In this document: positions 24,272 to 34,200 of the stretch, piece by piece | How positions within the stretch are numbered: the stretch's first letter is position 1 | Layout of the letters: each line of letters begins with the position of its first letter | Source of the DNA: RGDT01 sp964630925 | GTDB lineage: Bacteria; Planctomycetota; Planctomycetia; Gemmatales; Gemmataceae | NCBI GenBank assembly: GCA_964630925.1 | Contig: CAZVZK010000030.1 | Span: 14,373 to 78,372, forward strand | Direction of reading: 5' to 3' | DNA length: 64,000 nucleotides | Made by a program: the position numbers and the translations under genes | The notes under the pieces: model-generated | Seen by the model: the letters and a program-made list of their open reading frames with translations, nothing else | The model's database searches: none | Told to the model about the DNA's origin: nothing

Positions 24272-25435
24272 ATGTCGGACTCCCCCCTCCTCGTGTTCTC
24301 GGACGACTGGGGCCGCCACCCCTCCAGTTGCCAGCACCTCATCCGCCACCTGTTGCCCCGTCATTCGGTCACCTGGGTGAACACCATCGGCACCCGCAAG
24401 CCGCGTCTCGACCTCGACACCCTGCGGCGCGCCTTCGGCAAACTGGGCCAGTGGCTGCGGCCGGGCCGGCCCGCCACCCCGGCGGCGGACGGCCCCCGCG
24501 TCCTCAACCCCTGGATGCTGCCCTGGTTCGGCTCCCGGCTCTCGCGGAGCATCAACCGCTGGCTGATGCTCCGCACCCTGCTGCCGGCGATCCGCGCCAT
24601 GCCCGCCCCGCCCGTCGTGATCACCACGATCCCCCTCGTCGCCGACCTCATCGGCCACCTGCCCGCCAGGCGCTGGGTCTACTACTGGGTGGACGACTTC
24701 ACCCAGTGGCCCGGGTACGACGGGGAGACCCTCCGCCTGCTCGAGGCCGACCTCGTCCGCAAGGTGGACTCCGTCGTCGCGGTCAGCCAGAACCTGGTCG
24801 AGCGCGCGGCCCAGGCGGGGCGCCGGGCCGGCCTCCTCACCCACGGGATCGACCTCGGATTCTGGCGTCCCACCGGCCCCCCCGCGCCCCCGCCCATCCT
24901 CGAGGGGCTGCCCCGGCCCATCATCCTCTTCTGGGGCCTGGTCGACCGCCGCATGGACCTCAGGCTCCTGGAGGCGCTTTCGGCCCACCCCGCGCGGCGT
25001 GGGTCCGTCGTGCTGGTCGGCCCCCAGGCCGACCCCGACCCGGCGCTCGCCCGCCTGCCCGGCGTCGTCCTGACCGGTTCGGTCCCGTTCGAGACGCTGC
25101 CGCACCTGGCGGCGGAGGCATCGGTCCTGATCATGCCGTACGGCGACATGCCCGCCACCCGCGCCATGCAGCCGCTGAAGCTGAAGGAGTACCTCGCCAC
25201 GGGACGCCCCGCCGTGGTGCGCGACCTGCCCGCGACCCGCGAGTGGGGGGACTGCCTGGACCTGGCGTCCGACCCCGCGGGCTTCGCCGACCTCACGCTC
25301 CGCCGGGCCGCCGAGGGCATCCCCCCCGCCCAGGCCGCGGCGCGGGTCCGGCTGGCGGGGGAGTCGTGGGCGGGCAAGGCGCTCCAGCTCGAATCCTTCC
25401 TGGCGGGCGACGGCCCCGGAGGCACGACGCCGTGA
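24272..25435 (+). CDS. Glycosyltransferase, TuaH/GT4-like
   Basis: A 387-residue protein from the ATG at 24272 (MSDSPLLVFSDDWGRHPSSC). An in-frame ATG about 60 bp upstream is possible but gives an atypical basic leader. The N-terminal Rossmann half contains VVITTIPLVADLIGHLP and VYYWVDDFTQWPGYD, a word typical of TuaH-like teichuronic/EPS glycosyltransferases. The C-terminal half has IILFWGLVDRRMDLRLLEAL, VVLVGPQADPDPALARLPGV and the acceptor/nucleotide-binding region IMPYGDMPATRAMQPLKLKE. It would transfer a sugar during polysaccharide assembly at the inner membrane. It overlaps the next glycosyltransferase by 4 bp (GTGA), so they form an operon. Confidence 0.82.
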   Translation: MSDSPLLVFSDDWGRHPSSCQHLIRHLLPRHSVTWVNTIGTRKPRLDLDTLRRAFGKLGQWLRPGRPATPAADGPRVLNPWMLPWFGSRLSRSINRWLMLRTLLPAIRAMPAPPVVITTIPLVADLIGHLPARRWVYYWVDDFTQWPGYDGETLRLLEADLVRKVDSVVAVSQNLVERAAQAGRRAGLLTHGIDLGFWRPTGPPAPPPILEGLPRPIILFWGLVDRRMDLRLLEALSAHPARRGSVVLVGPQADPDPALARLPGVVLTGSVPFETLPHLAAEASVLIMPYGDMPATRAMQPLKLKEYLATGRPAVVRDLPATREWGDCLDLASDPAGFADLTLRRAAEGIPPAQAAARVRLAGESWAGKALQLESFLAGDGPGGTTP

Positions 25436-26595
25436 GCCGCACACGCCGCCCCCGGGTGATCATCGACGCCAGGGTCGTCGTCGGCGCCGGCGGCGGCCCC
25501 GAGAAGACCCTGCTGAACTCCCAGCGGTTCCTCGAACCGGCGGGGTACCGGAATCTCTGCGTCTACCTCCACCCCCCCGCCGACGAGGCCTTCGGGCAGA
25601 TCCGCGAGCGGGCACGCCAGCTCGGCGCCCCTTTGGAGGAGGTCATCGACCGGGGGGCGCTCGACCTGTCGGTCCCCTGGGCGTTGCTCGACCTGTGCCG
25701 GCGGGAGAAGGCCGACATCTGGCACGGACACGACTACAAGACCAACCTGCTCGGGCTGCTGCTCGCCCGCTTCTGGCCGATGCGCCTCGTCACGACCCTC
25801 CACGGGTGGGTCCACCACACCGCCCGCACCCCCCTCTACTACGCCGTCGACCGCCTCTGCCTGCCGCGCTACGAGGTGGTCCTGTGCGTCTCCCCCGACC
25901 TGCACGAGTCGGCCCTGGCCTGCGGCGTCGCGCCCGAGCGCTGCGTCCTGTTGGAGAACGGCATCGACCACCTCCAGTACACGCGCACCCTGACCACGGC
26001 CGAGGCGAGGGCGCGGCTGGGGGCGGACACGGGACGTTTCGTGATCGGGGCCGTGGGCCGCCTCTCCCCCGAGAAGGGGTTCGACCTCTTGTTGCGCGCC
26101 GCCGCCCTGCTCGTCGAGGGGGGGCACGACCTGGAGGTCTGGATCGTCGGCGCCGGCGACGAGATGGAGCCACTGCGATCACTCGCCGGCCACCTGGGGC
26201 TCGCCGGGCGCGTCCGCCTCTGGGGCTACCGCGCCGACACTTCGCTGCTGTACCAGGGCATGGACGTGTACGCCCTGAGCAGCCTCCGCGAGGGGCTGCC
26301 CAACGTCCTGCTCGAGGCGATGGCCCTGGAGGTGCCCGTGGTGTCCACCAGGGTCGCCGGCGCCCCCCGCCTCGTCAAGGACGGCGAAAACGGCCTGCTC
26401 GTGAAAATCGGTGAAATCGGGGAACTCGCACGGGCGATCGGGCGTCTCATTGGCGATAAGGTCTTTCGAGAACGTCTGGCCAGGGCAGGTCGGGAGACCG
26501 TGGTGAGGCACTTCAGCTTCGCGACACGGATGGAGCGCGTCCGGGAGATCTACGACAGACTCCTGGGCCGAAGGCGGGACGGAGAGGTCGCTTGA
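25432..26595 (+). CDS. GT4-family glycosyltransferase
   Basis: It starts with GTG at 25432, overlapping the previous stop, and encodes 387 residues. Motifs of the GT-B/GT4 fold are clear: N-terminal VIIDARVVVGAGGGPEKTLL with a donor-site Gly loop, VTTLHGWVHHT, LENGIDH, then the C-terminal Rossmann half GAVGRLSPEKGFDLLLRAAA, WIVGAGDEMEPL and the E-x7-E motif in REGLPNVLLEAMALEVPVVS. A retaining glycosyltransferase of EPS assembly is expected. It is coupled on both sides (4-bp overlap upstream, TGATG overlap with the epimerase), so this is the second gene of a tight three-gene set. Confidence 0.85.
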   Translation: MSRTRRPRVIIDARVVVGAGGGPEKTLLNSQRFLEPAGYRNLCVYLHPPADEAFGQIRERARQLGAPLEEVIDRGALDLSVPWALLDLCRREKADIWHGHDYKTNLLGLLLARFWPMRLVTTLHGWVHHTARTPLYYAVDRLCLPRYEVVLCVSPDLHESALACGVAPERCVLLENGIDHLQYTRTLTTAEARARLGADTGRFVIGAVGRLSPEKGFDLLLRAAALLVEGGHDLEVWIVGAGDEMEPLRSLAGHLGLAGRVRLWGYRADTSLLYQGMDVYALSSLREGLPNVLLEAMALEVPVVSTRVAGAPRLVKDGENGLLVKIGEIGELARAIGRLIGDKVFRERLARAGRETVVRHFSFATRMERVREIYDRLLGRRRDGEVA

Positions 26596-27557
26596 TGAGG
26601 TGCGTTGTCACGGGGGCCGCCGGGTTCATCGGATCGCATCTGTGCGAGGCGCTGCTCGCCTCCGGGCACGAGGTGACGGGCCTCGACGCATTCATCCCCT
26701 ACTACCCGCGCCCGCTCAAGGAATCCAACCTCGCGGCGGCGCTGGCCCGCCCCGGCTTCCGCTTCGTCGAGGCCGACCTGCGGTCCGACGCCCTCGAGCC
26801 ACACCTCCACGACGCCGACGCCGTCTTCCACCTCGCCGCCATGCCCGGCCTGGACCGGAGCTGGACCGACTTCGGCCTCTACGAGAGCTGTAACCTCCTC
26901 GCCACCCAGCGGCTCCTCGAGGCGGTCCGCCTCTCCCGCGCGCCCCTCCGCCGCTTCATCCTCGGCTCCACCTCCTCGGTCTACGGCCTCTTCGCCTCCG
27001 GCGACGAGTCGCTGCCCACCGCCCCCGTCTCGCCCTACGGCGTCACCAAGCTCGCCGCCGAGCACCTCTGCCGCGCCTACGCCTCGGGGTACGGCCTGCC
27101 GCTGGTCGTCCTGCGGTACTTCTCGGTGTACGGCCCGCGCCAGCGCCCCGACATGGGCTACCACAAGTTCATCCACGCCCTGCTCCACGGCCGGCCCATC
27201 ACCGTCACGGGCGACGGCCACCAGACGCGGAGCAACACCTACATCGACGACTGCGTGGAGGCCACCGTCGCCTCCCTTGCCGCCCCCGTCGGCGAGACCT
27301 ACAACGTGGGCGGCGGCCAGTCCGCCTCCGTCTGGGATGTCCTCGACATCCTCTCCCGGCTGTCGGGCGTGAAGCCGGCCATCGAGCGTGCCCCCGCGCG
27401 TCTCGGCGACCAGCGCCACACGATGGCCTCCACCGCACGCCTCGCGTCCCACCTCTCCTGGGCACCACGGACGCCTCTCGAGCAGGGCCTCGCGGCCCAG
27501 CTCGGATGGCAGAAAAATGTGTCCGATCCCCGGCCCCCCTCCCGCTCCCACCCCTGA
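26595..27557 (+). CDS. NAD-dependent sugar-nucleotide epimerase/dehydratase
   Basis: The ATG at 26595 overlaps the TGA of the upstream gene. The 320-residue product is an extended SDR: the Gly motif VTGAAGFIGSHLCEALL binds NAD, HLAAMPGLDRSW is the typical second motif, Ser/Thr of ILGSTSSVYG and the YxxxK of SPYGVTKLAAEHL are catalytic, and RYFSVYGPRQRPDM followed by TYIDDCVEA and YNVGGG complete the family pattern. It resembles UDP-glucose/UDP-glucuronate 4-epimerases and would supply a sugar nucleotide to the neighbouring glycosyltransferases. Substrate specificity cannot be read from sequence alone. Confidence 0.85.
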   Translation: MRCVVTGAAGFIGSHLCEALLASGHEVTGLDAFIPYYPRPLKESNLAAALARPGFRFVEADLRSDALEPHLHDADAVFHLAAMPGLDRSWTDFGLYESCNLLATQRLLEAVRLSRAPLRRFILGSTSSVYGLFASGDESLPTAPVSPYGVTKLAAEHLCRAYASGYGLPLVVLRYFSVYGPRQRPDMGYHKFIHALLHGRPITVTGDGHQTRSNTYIDDCVEATVASLAAPVGETYNVGGGQSASVWDVLDILSRLSGVKPAIERAPARLGDQRHTMASTARLASHLSWAPRTPLEQGLAAQLGWQKNVSDPRPPSRSHP

Positions 27558-27602
27558 GACGCCTTCCCACCCCGTTCCGCACCCTCTGGCCACGGAGTCG
27601 CC

Positions 27603-28694
27603 ATGTCCGCCCCCACCCTCGCCGACGCAGGCCGCGTCTCCACGCCCGGCCTCAGCCTCCACCACCTGCGTGGCGACGACCTCACGCGGCGTCTGCCCGC
27701 GCTGGCCGAGTACTCCCTCCGCAGGCCGGTGGCGCCCCTGAGCCAGCACCCGCGGTGGCTGGGCGTCCTCCGCAACGGCCTGGGGCACAGCGTCCACGCC
27801 TTCGAGGCCACACGCGGCGGGCGGACCTGCGGCTTCCTCCCGCTGGCGTACTTCAGCAGCCTCCTCTTCGGCCGCTTCCTCGTCAGCCTGCCGTACCTGA
27901 ACACCAACGGGGTGATGGCGGACGACGGCGAGGCGTCCGACGCCCTGGTCGGCGAGGCCGTCGCCCTCGCGGACCGGCTGGGCGTCCGCCACCTGGAGCT
28001 GCGCCACGAGGCCCCGCACGCCCACCCGGCGCTGACCGCCAGGATGACGAGCAAGGTCCACATGCGGCTGGCCCTCCCGGCGAGCCCGGAGGAGCTGTGG
28101 GCCGGCCTCGGCGCCAAGGTCCGCAACCAGGTCCGCAAGGGCGAGAAGAACGGGCTGGAGGCCCACTGGGGCGGGGCGGAGCTGCTCGACGAGTTTTACG
28201 ACATCTTCTGCCGCAACATGCGCGACCTGGGGACGCCGGTCTACGGCAAGGAGCTGTTCCTGCAGACGCTGAAGGCCTTCCCGGGCGCGGCGGAGCTGTG
28301 CGTCGTCCGCCACTGGAATCTGCCCGTCGCCGGCGCCCTGCTGCTGCACGGCAAGGGCGTCACCGAGGTGCCCAGCGCCTCGTGCCTGCGCGAGGCCAAC
28401 GGCCTGTGCGCCAACATGCTCATGTACTCGCACCTCATCAAGCGTGCCATCGCCCGCGGCCAGGGCGTGTTCGACTTCGGGCGCTGCACCGAGGGCGGCG
28501 GCACCTTCCGGTTCAAGAAGCAGTGGGGGGCGGAGCCCGAGCCGGCCCACTGGCAGTACTACCTCCGCGAAGGCCAGGCCGGCGACATGCGTCCCGAGAA
28601 CCCCAAGTACGGGCGGATGATCTGGCTCTGGCAGCGGCTGCCCGTGGCCGTCACCCGGATGATCGGCCCGAGCATCGTCCGCTGCATCCCGTGA
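27603..28694 (+). CDS. FemAB-like, XrtA/PEP-CTERM-associated acyltransferase
   Basis: A 363-residue protein with two GNAT-like halves. Diagnostic words are RRPVAPLSQHPRWLGVLRNG, RHLELRHE, LWAGLGAKVRNQVRKGEKNG, YDIFCRNMRDLGTPVYGKEL and FDFGRCTEGGGTFRFKKQWG. This matches the FemAB family associated with XrtA/PEP-CTERM EPS loci (TIGR03019 type), thought to transfer an amino acid or acyl group during EPS or lipid-linked intermediate synthesis. The ATG at 27603 follows CACGGAGTCGCC. It lies 45 bp after the epimerase and just before the deacetylase, the usual company of this family. Confidence 0.85.
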   Translation: MSAPTLADAGRVSTPGLSLHHLRGDDLTRRLPALAEYSLRRPVAPLSQHPRWLGVLRNGLGHSVHAFEATRGGRTCGFLPLAYFSSLLFGRFLVSLPYLNTNGVMADDGEASDALVGEAVALADRLGVRHLELRHEAPHAHPALTARMTSKVHMRLALPASPEELWAGLGAKVRNQVRKGEKNGLEAHWGGAELLDEFYDIFCRNMRDLGTPVYGKELFLQTLKAFPGAAELCVVRHWNLPVAGALLLHGKGVTEVPSASCLREANGLCANMLMYSHLIKRAIARGQGVFDFGRCTEGGGTFRFKKQWGAEPEPAHWQYYLREGQAGDMRPENPKYGRMIWLWQRLPVAVTRMIGPSIVRCIP

Positions 28695-28715
28695 GGCTCG
28701 CCCGAAGAGATGCGA

Positions 28716-28734
28716 CGGCGTGCGGCGCACGCCG
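28716..28734 (+). terminator. Short GC hairpin after the FemAB gene
   Basis: An 8-bp perfect stem (CGGCGTGC with GCACGCCG) with a 3-nt loop, 22 bp after the stop. A CCCCCTTTTCCC tract follows about 12 bp downstream. This is a weak terminator candidate, and read-through to the deacetylase is likely. Confidence 0.3.
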
Positions 28735-28775
28735 CCACGTTCGCCCCCTTTTCCCTCCGCGTGTGAAGGTGTCAG

Positions 28776-29783
28776 ATGGCAAAGTCGCCACAGATGGCCC
28801 GCCGGGATCTCGCCCACGGACACGCGCCCCGCGTCGCCGCCAGGGCGGGGGCGCCCCGGGCCGTGCTCAGCTTCGACGTCGAGGAGCACCACCGCATCGA
28901 GGCGGCCTCCGCGCTCCCCATCGGGCCGGAGCGGAAGGACTACTACCGCGGGCGGATGGAGGCCTCCACCAACTGGCTGCTCGAGATGCTGGCGGGGCGG
29001 GGCGTCCGGGCGACGTTCTACATCGTCGGGGAGCTGGCCGGGCTGTGCAAGCCGCTCGTCCGGGCCATCGCCGACGCGGGGCACGAGGTCGGCAGCCACG
29101 GCTGGGACCACCGCCGCGTGCTGTCCATGACCCCCGAGGAGTTCCGCCGGGACGCCCGCGACAGCAAGGACGCCCTGGAGCAGGCGTCCGGGTGCCCCGT
29201 CCTCGGGTACCGGGCGCCGACGTTCAGCATCATGCGGCAGAGCGGGTGGGCGATGGAGGTCCTCGCCGAGGAGGGCTACCTCTATGACTCCTCGATCTAC
29301 CCGGTGCGTCACGACCGCTACGGGGTGCCCGACGCCCCCCTGACCCCGTTCACCGTCCCGACGGCCTCGGGCCCGATCATCGAGGTCCCGCCCCTGACCC
29401 TGCGGCTGTGGTGGATGACCCTCCCGGTGGGCGGGGGCGGCTACTTCCGCCTCTTCCCGCAATGGCTGATGCGCGAGGGGATCAGCCGGATGGGCGAGGA
29501 GGGGGCGGCCTCGATGCTCTACTTCCACCCCTGGGAGTTCGACGAGGGCCAGGACCGCCTGGCGCTCGGCTGGCTGTCGCGCCTGCGGACCTACACGGGG
29601 ATCAGGGGCAGCCGCGGGCGGCTGGCCGGCCTAATCGATCAGGGCTACCGCTTCCAGACGGCGGAAGACGTGGTCCGCTCTCTCGACATCGACAGCCTCC
29701 CGGTCTACGAAGGGTTCGGCCTCGTTGGGGGTATGGGCAAAGAAAACCGAATCCTCCCCCTTGCCCCCCGCCGGACGCCCTGA
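28776..29783 (+). CDS. XrtA-system polysaccharide deacetylase
   Basis: A 335-residue protein of the NodB-fold family. AVLSFDVEEHHRIEA holds the metal Asp, and the HxxxH-like GSHGWDHR together with the FYIVGELAGLCK strand fits carbohydrate esterase family 4. The C-terminal RLWWMTLPVGGGGYFRLFPQ and YFHPWEFDEGQ are characteristic of the PEP-CTERM/XrtA-associated deacetylases (DUF3473-containing, TIGR03006 type). It would remove N-acetyl groups from the exopolysaccharide. The ATG follows GTGAAGGTGTCAG, a good Shine-Dalgarno. The N-terminal ~25 residues are basic and poorly conserved-looking. It is the fifth gene of the same-strand EPS cluster. Confidence 0.87.
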   Translation: MAKSPQMARRDLAHGHAPRVAARAGAPRAVLSFDVEEHHRIEAASALPIGPERKDYYRGRMEASTNWLLEMLAGRGVRATFYIVGELAGLCKPLVRAIADAGHEVGSHGWDHRRVLSMTPEEFRRDARDSKDALEQASGCPVLGYRAPTFSIMRQSGWAMEVLAEEGYLYDSSIYPVRHDRYGVPDAPLTPFTVPTASGPIIEVPPLTLRLWWMTLPVGGGGYFRLFPQWLMREGISRMGEEGAASMLYFHPWEFDEGQDRLALGWLSRLRTYTGIRGSRGRLAGLIDQGYRFQTAEDVVRSLDIDSLPVYEGFGLVGGMGKENRILPLAPRRTP

Positions 29784-29839
29784 TAAGATCGCAAAGTAGC
29801 ATGCCCTGATTGAACACACCCCTGGGCGTTCCGAACACC

Positions 29840-30289
29840 GTGCGATCCCCATTCCTCACCTCCGTCGCGGGCCTCGTGCTGCTCGCCCTGCTCCCCGGAA
29901 TCGGGGGCGGTGGCGCGGCGCGGGCGGGGTACCGCCAGAGCGTGGGGGACGATGTCTCCGCCCCGGTGGCGTGGGGGAAGGTGTCGGACGAGCTGGTCCG
30001 CGGCGAGGCGGAGAAGGCGGCGGTGCCCGCCTCCGCCCCCCGGCCCTCGGATTCGCCCCCTCCGATCACCCCGCCCGAGCCTGGCCGTAAGACGACTCTG
30101 CCCGGCCACACGGGTGGTGCCGGCGGCTCCGGTTCGAGCCTGCCGACTTCCGGTGGCGTTGTCGCCGCGGGGTTGATCGCCTCCGTTGAGATTCCCCTGC
30201 CGACCCGGTCGGCGCTGCTGTTCCTCGCCGAGTGTTCTCTTCGTCAGCAAGCCTTCTCCTCTCGTCTGTTCCGGCCGCCGCGCGCTTGA
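29840..30289 (+). CDS. Small secreted protein with RPPR ending
   Basis: Taken from a GTG at 29840 (149 residues); a TTG ten codons upstream is an alternative start, and neither has a strong Shine-Dalgarno. RSPFLTSVAGLVLLALLPGI followed by GGGGAARAG is a clear signal peptide. The mature part is low-complexity, rich in Pro, Gly and Ser (PSDSPPPITPPEPGRK, GHTGGAGGSGSSLPTSGG), and ends with IPLPTRSALLFLAE and SSRLFRPPRA. Similar short secreted proteins are common in Gemmata-type genomes with no known role. It lies between the deacetylase and the PEP-tail protein. Base usage near the 3' end becomes more AT-rich. Confidence 0.5.
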   Translation: MRSPFLTSVAGLVLLALLPGIGGGGAARAGYRQSVGDDVSAPVAWGKVSDELVRGEAEKAAVPASAPRPSDSPPPITPPEPGRKTTLPGHTGGAGGSGSSLPTSGGVVAAGLIASVEIPLPTRSALLFLAECSLRQQAFSSRLFRPPRA

Positions 30290-30393
30290 CTTTGTCTTTC
30301 CGGCTATTTCGGACATTGTCCGTTCGGCCTGGATTCACAACGTGCAAGTGACTTTGGCTGTAGCATTCCGAATATCCTTGAGGAGATGAAGCA

Positions 30394-31176
30394 ATGAAGA
30401 AGTCGATGATGTACCCGCTGCTCATCGGCGTGCTGGCGGTCGCCTTCGGCGGCTCCCAGGCGCAGGCGGCGTTCAAGGTGAAGGTCTCGATTGGGACGGA
30501 GGATGGGAAGGGCGTCTTCAGCGCCTCCTCCTCCCAGACGTACACGGACGGTGTGGACCTGATCGATAACACCACGACCACCGATGTCAAGGATGGCGCG
30601 ATCAGCCATCTCTTTATCTTTGGCGCGAGCACCACAAACCCGAATGGCGACTACAGGATTTCGATCACGGCCAGTTCGGACAGCCCAGGGGGGCCGACGT
30701 CTGGGATGGTCACCGAGGCCACGACCGCCGTTCGTCGGTTGGGTGGGACCGACAATGTGGTGAGGATCGAGGTGATCCAAGATGCCATTGATGGATTCGA
30801 TTTCGCTTCCGTCGGTACGCCAATGGGGTTGACAACCAACTTCGCCTCGACAGGGTGGGCGGCTTCGACCAACTCATCTGCGACTGCCTTCAGCACAGCA
30901 GACGGCACCTCAACGACGCCCTTGACGATCACGACAACAACGCAAGTCGAGAACTCCACAACATTTACCCTTGCGAATGATCCATTCGATGTGAGCAACA
31001 CCCTGACGTTGCGTAATTTGTCTACCAGCAACGGGACGAGCAACACGACGGCGGATTACACTGGGACGCTCACCTCGACCGTCACCGCCCTCCCAGTGCC
31101 GCCCGCCATCGCCCTGTTCGCCAGTGCCCTGCCGTTCAGCCTGTTCTTCCTGCGCCGCCGCAAGCCGCAGGCCTGA
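30394..31176 (+). CDS. Secreted protein with PEP-CTERM-like sorting tail
   Basis: 260 residues, with the ATG after GAGGAGATGAAGCA. A signal peptide (KKSMMYPLLIGVLAVAFGG to AQA) is followed by a Ser/Thr/Asn-rich beta-strand region of about 200 residues with no known enzyme motif. The C-terminus is a short motif LPVPP, a hydrophobic helix AIALFASALPFSLFFL and a basic end RRRKPQA. This is the layout of the VPxPxx variant of PEP-CTERM sorting signals, implying exosortase-dependent export. The surrounding XrtA-type EPS genes support this. The gene is visibly less GC-rich than its neighbours and is followed by a hairpin terminator. No XrtA gene lies in the window. Confidence 0.75.
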   Translation: MKKSMMYPLLIGVLAVAFGGSQAQAAFKVKVSIGTEDGKGVFSASSSQTYTDGVDLIDNTTTTDVKDGAISHLFIFGASTTNPNGDYRISITASSDSPGGPTSGMVTEATTAVRRLGGTDNVVRIEVIQDAIDGFDFASVGTPMGLTTNFASTGWAASTNSSATAFSTADGTSTTPLTITTTTQVENSTTFTLANDPFDVSNTLTLRNLSTSNGTSNTTADYTGTLTSTVTALPVPPAIALFASALPFSLFFLRRRKPQA

Positions 31177-31209
31177 TACGAGTCCTGAATGGAACGAAGT
31201 CCGACCGGC

Positions 31210-31241
31210 GGGCGTCTCAACGATACGTTGTTGAGACGCCC
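31210..31241 (+). terminator. 12-bp hairpin terminator after the PEP-tail gene
   Basis: Arms 31210-31221 (GGGCGTCTCAAC) and 31230-31241 pair perfectly around an 8-nt loop, 34 bp after the stop codon. It is followed by GTTCGTCCATTTCCC, a moderately T-rich tract. It probably ends the 30394 transcript before the TPR gene. Confidence 0.55.
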
Positions 31242-31277
31242 GTTCGTCCATTTCCCACGCCCCCATCGAGACCCCCC

Positions 31278-34200
31278 ATGCAGCGGAAAATCAACCTCCG
31301 GGCGGTCGCCATCCTCCTCGCCCTGGGGGCCATCCTCAGCACGGGGGCGTATTTCGTCCGCGGCTGGCAGATCCGACGCAACGCCGGCGCCTTCCTGGCC
31401 CGCGCCGACGCGGCGAAGGAGGCCAAGGACACCGCCAAGGAGCTCGGGTATCTCCAGTTCTACCTGGGCCAGGCACCGCACGACCACGAGGCCCGCGCGC
31501 GGCTCGCGCTCCTCTTCGCCGAGCACGCAAAAACGCACGGCCTGCGCGAGCGGGCGTACTACTTCCTGGAAGCGGCCTTGCGTGTCTTGCCCGACCGCGA
31601 GGATCTCCGCAGACAGGCGATCAGGACCGCCGGCGAGCTACGCCGGCACGCCGACGCCATCCACCACCTCAAGGTGCTCGACGAGGCGGCCGGCGGGAAG
31701 GACCCGGATATCGTCGAGGCCCTCGCGAAGAACGAGGCCGCCCGGCGTAACTGGCAGGAGGCCGAGAAACGCTACGAGCAGACGATCGGCCTCGCCCCGA
31801 AGCGGACGGGCGCGTACGTCGCCCTCGCGCGGCTCCTCCGCCACGAGCTGAACAGGCCGAGGCCCGCCGACGCGGACAAGGTGATCGAGCGGATGGCGAA
31901 GGCCAACCCCGAGGACAGGCAAACCCAGGTGGCCCGGGCGGCGTATCTGCGGGAGACCGATCTGTCGGCCGCCGATCGCGAGAGGCTCCGCCAAACGATA
32001 GGCCGCCTCGCCCTCCAGCATGCCAAAACACTGCCGCAGGCGCTCCTGGTGGCCGCCTCCCTGGAGCAGGAGGCCGGCGACACGGCCGCCGCGCGGGCCT
32101 TCCTGACGCAAGGGCGGAAGCTGCACCCGAAGGTGAGCGCGTTCGCGCAGGAGCTGGCCCGGCTCGAGCTGAAGGCCGGCCACAAGAAGGAGGCGCTCGA
32201 GGCACTCCGCTCCCTTTCGGGGGACCGGGGTCTGGACAGCGACTACCTGACGACGGTCGAGCTGATGCTGGAGACGGGAGAGATCGACGAGGCGCGGAAG
32301 CTCATCGAGCGCGTCGGCCGGACCGAGGAGGGCTCCCCGGTCCGGGACTACCTCGAGGCCCGCCTGGCCGTCAGCGAGGAGCGCTGGCTGGAGGCGATGC
32401 GCCTGCTGGAGCGCGCCCGCAAGGCCACCTGGCTCCCCGCCGAATTCCTCCAGTCCATCGCCCTCTCGTTGAGCCGGGCGCACCGCGAGCTGGGCAACCA
32501 CGACCGCGAGCTGGAGGCCGCCGACGCCGCCCTCACCTTCAACCAGGGCTGGCTCCCGGCCCGGCTCGCGCGGGCCGACGCCCTCGTGGCCCTGGGCCTC
32601 GCGGACGACGCGCTCCCCCTCTACGAGGCGGTCCAGGGCCGGGTGCCCGACGCCCGCTTCGCCGCCGTCGCGCTCCGGGCGGCCCGGATGATGCGCCGGC
32701 CGGAGCTTGAACGCGACTGGGCGCCGATCCGCAGGCAGCTCGACGAGACCCCCGCCGGCGTCCGCCAGACGCCCCGCTTCGCCCAGACGGCGGCCCGCCT
32801 GGACGTGGCCCAGGGGAAGCGGGACGAGGCCCGCAAGCTGTTGGAGGAGGCCGTCGTCCGCCACCCCGGCGAGGCCACCCTCTGGCTGCTCCTCGCGGCG
32901 GTGGCGGACGACGGCAAAGACGCCGCGCAGGCCCTCGCGGTCCTGGCCCGCGCCGAGAAGGCGCTGGGGGACCGCGTCGAGGTCCGGCTCGCCCGCGCCC
33001 GCCTGTCGGAGCGGGGGGGCGACAAGAAGGCGGCGGACGCCGCCCTCGCCGCGGCGGAGAAGGAGGCCGAGAAACGCAAGGGGAAGGAGCAGGCGGCCTG
33101 GCTCCGCGCCGTCGCGGCCGCCCGCCAGGGCCGGGGTGACCGGGCCGACGCCGTCCGCCTCTACACCCGGCTGACCGAGCTGCGGCCCGACGACCTGCCC
33201 GCGTGGCGGGAACTGTTCGACCTCGCCACGGGCCGCAACGACCGCGAGGAGCTGGACCGCGTGGTGCGAACGCTGGAGAGGCTCGAGGGCGACCTCGGCG
33301 TCACCTGGCGGCTGGGGCGGGCCCTGCTCCTGGCGACGACCGGGGACAAGGCCGGCCGCGCCCGCGCCACGGAGTGGCTCAACGAGGCCCAGAAGCACCG
33401 GCCCGGCTGGGGCAAGACGTACCTGCTGGGCGCGCGCATCGCCGAGGCCGACGGCGACCGCAGCCGGGCCGTCGAGCAGTACCAGCGTGCCCTGCGCACG
33501 GGCGAGGCCACGCCGGAAGTCGTCGCCCGGCTGGTCGGGCTGCTCAGCGCCCGCCGCGACGACGCCGAGGTGCAGGCCGTCCTGGCCCGCTACCGCGAGA
33601 TGATCCCGCACTCCACGGAGCTGTCCGGGGCCTCCGCCGTGGCCGCCCTGCGTGGCCCCGGCACGCCCGAGAAGGCGGCGGAGAATGCCCTCGCCTCCCT
33701 CCCCGAGGCCTCGCCCGACCCGCGTATCCAGATCATGCGCGGGCAGGTGCTCTGGGCCGGCAAGAAGCTGCCCGAGGCGGAGAAGGCGCTGCGGCTGGCG
33801 GTCAAGCTCGGCCCGAAACTGCCGGAGGCCCACCTGGCCCTCGTCGGATTTTTGAAGGAGGGGGCGAAGAAGCCCGCGGACGCGGAGATCGAGGCGGCCC
33901 GCGCCGCCCTGCCCCCCGAGACCGCCCTCCTCACCGTCGCGGCCTGCCGCGACATCGTCGGCCCGCGCGAGAAGGCGGAGGAGGCGTACAAGGCCGCCCT
34001 GGCCGCCCGCCCCGACGACATCGCCACCCTCCGGGCCGTCGCCGGCTACCACCTGCGCCGCGGGCAGACGGCGCAGGCCGAGAAACTGCTGGAGGACGTG
34101 ATCCGCCGGGCCGGGGCCGACTCCGCCGTGGCGGCGTCCGCCCGCCGCACCCTGGCGCTGGCGTCGGCCGGGGGGGGCTACGAGCAGTACAAGAAGGCGC

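Noticed and set aside
26550..29528. 992-codon open frame on the minus strand
   Set aside because: Antisense to the epimerase, FemAB and deacetylase genes, whose motifs are clear. The composition is Arg/Gly/Ala/Val-rich with no fold signature.
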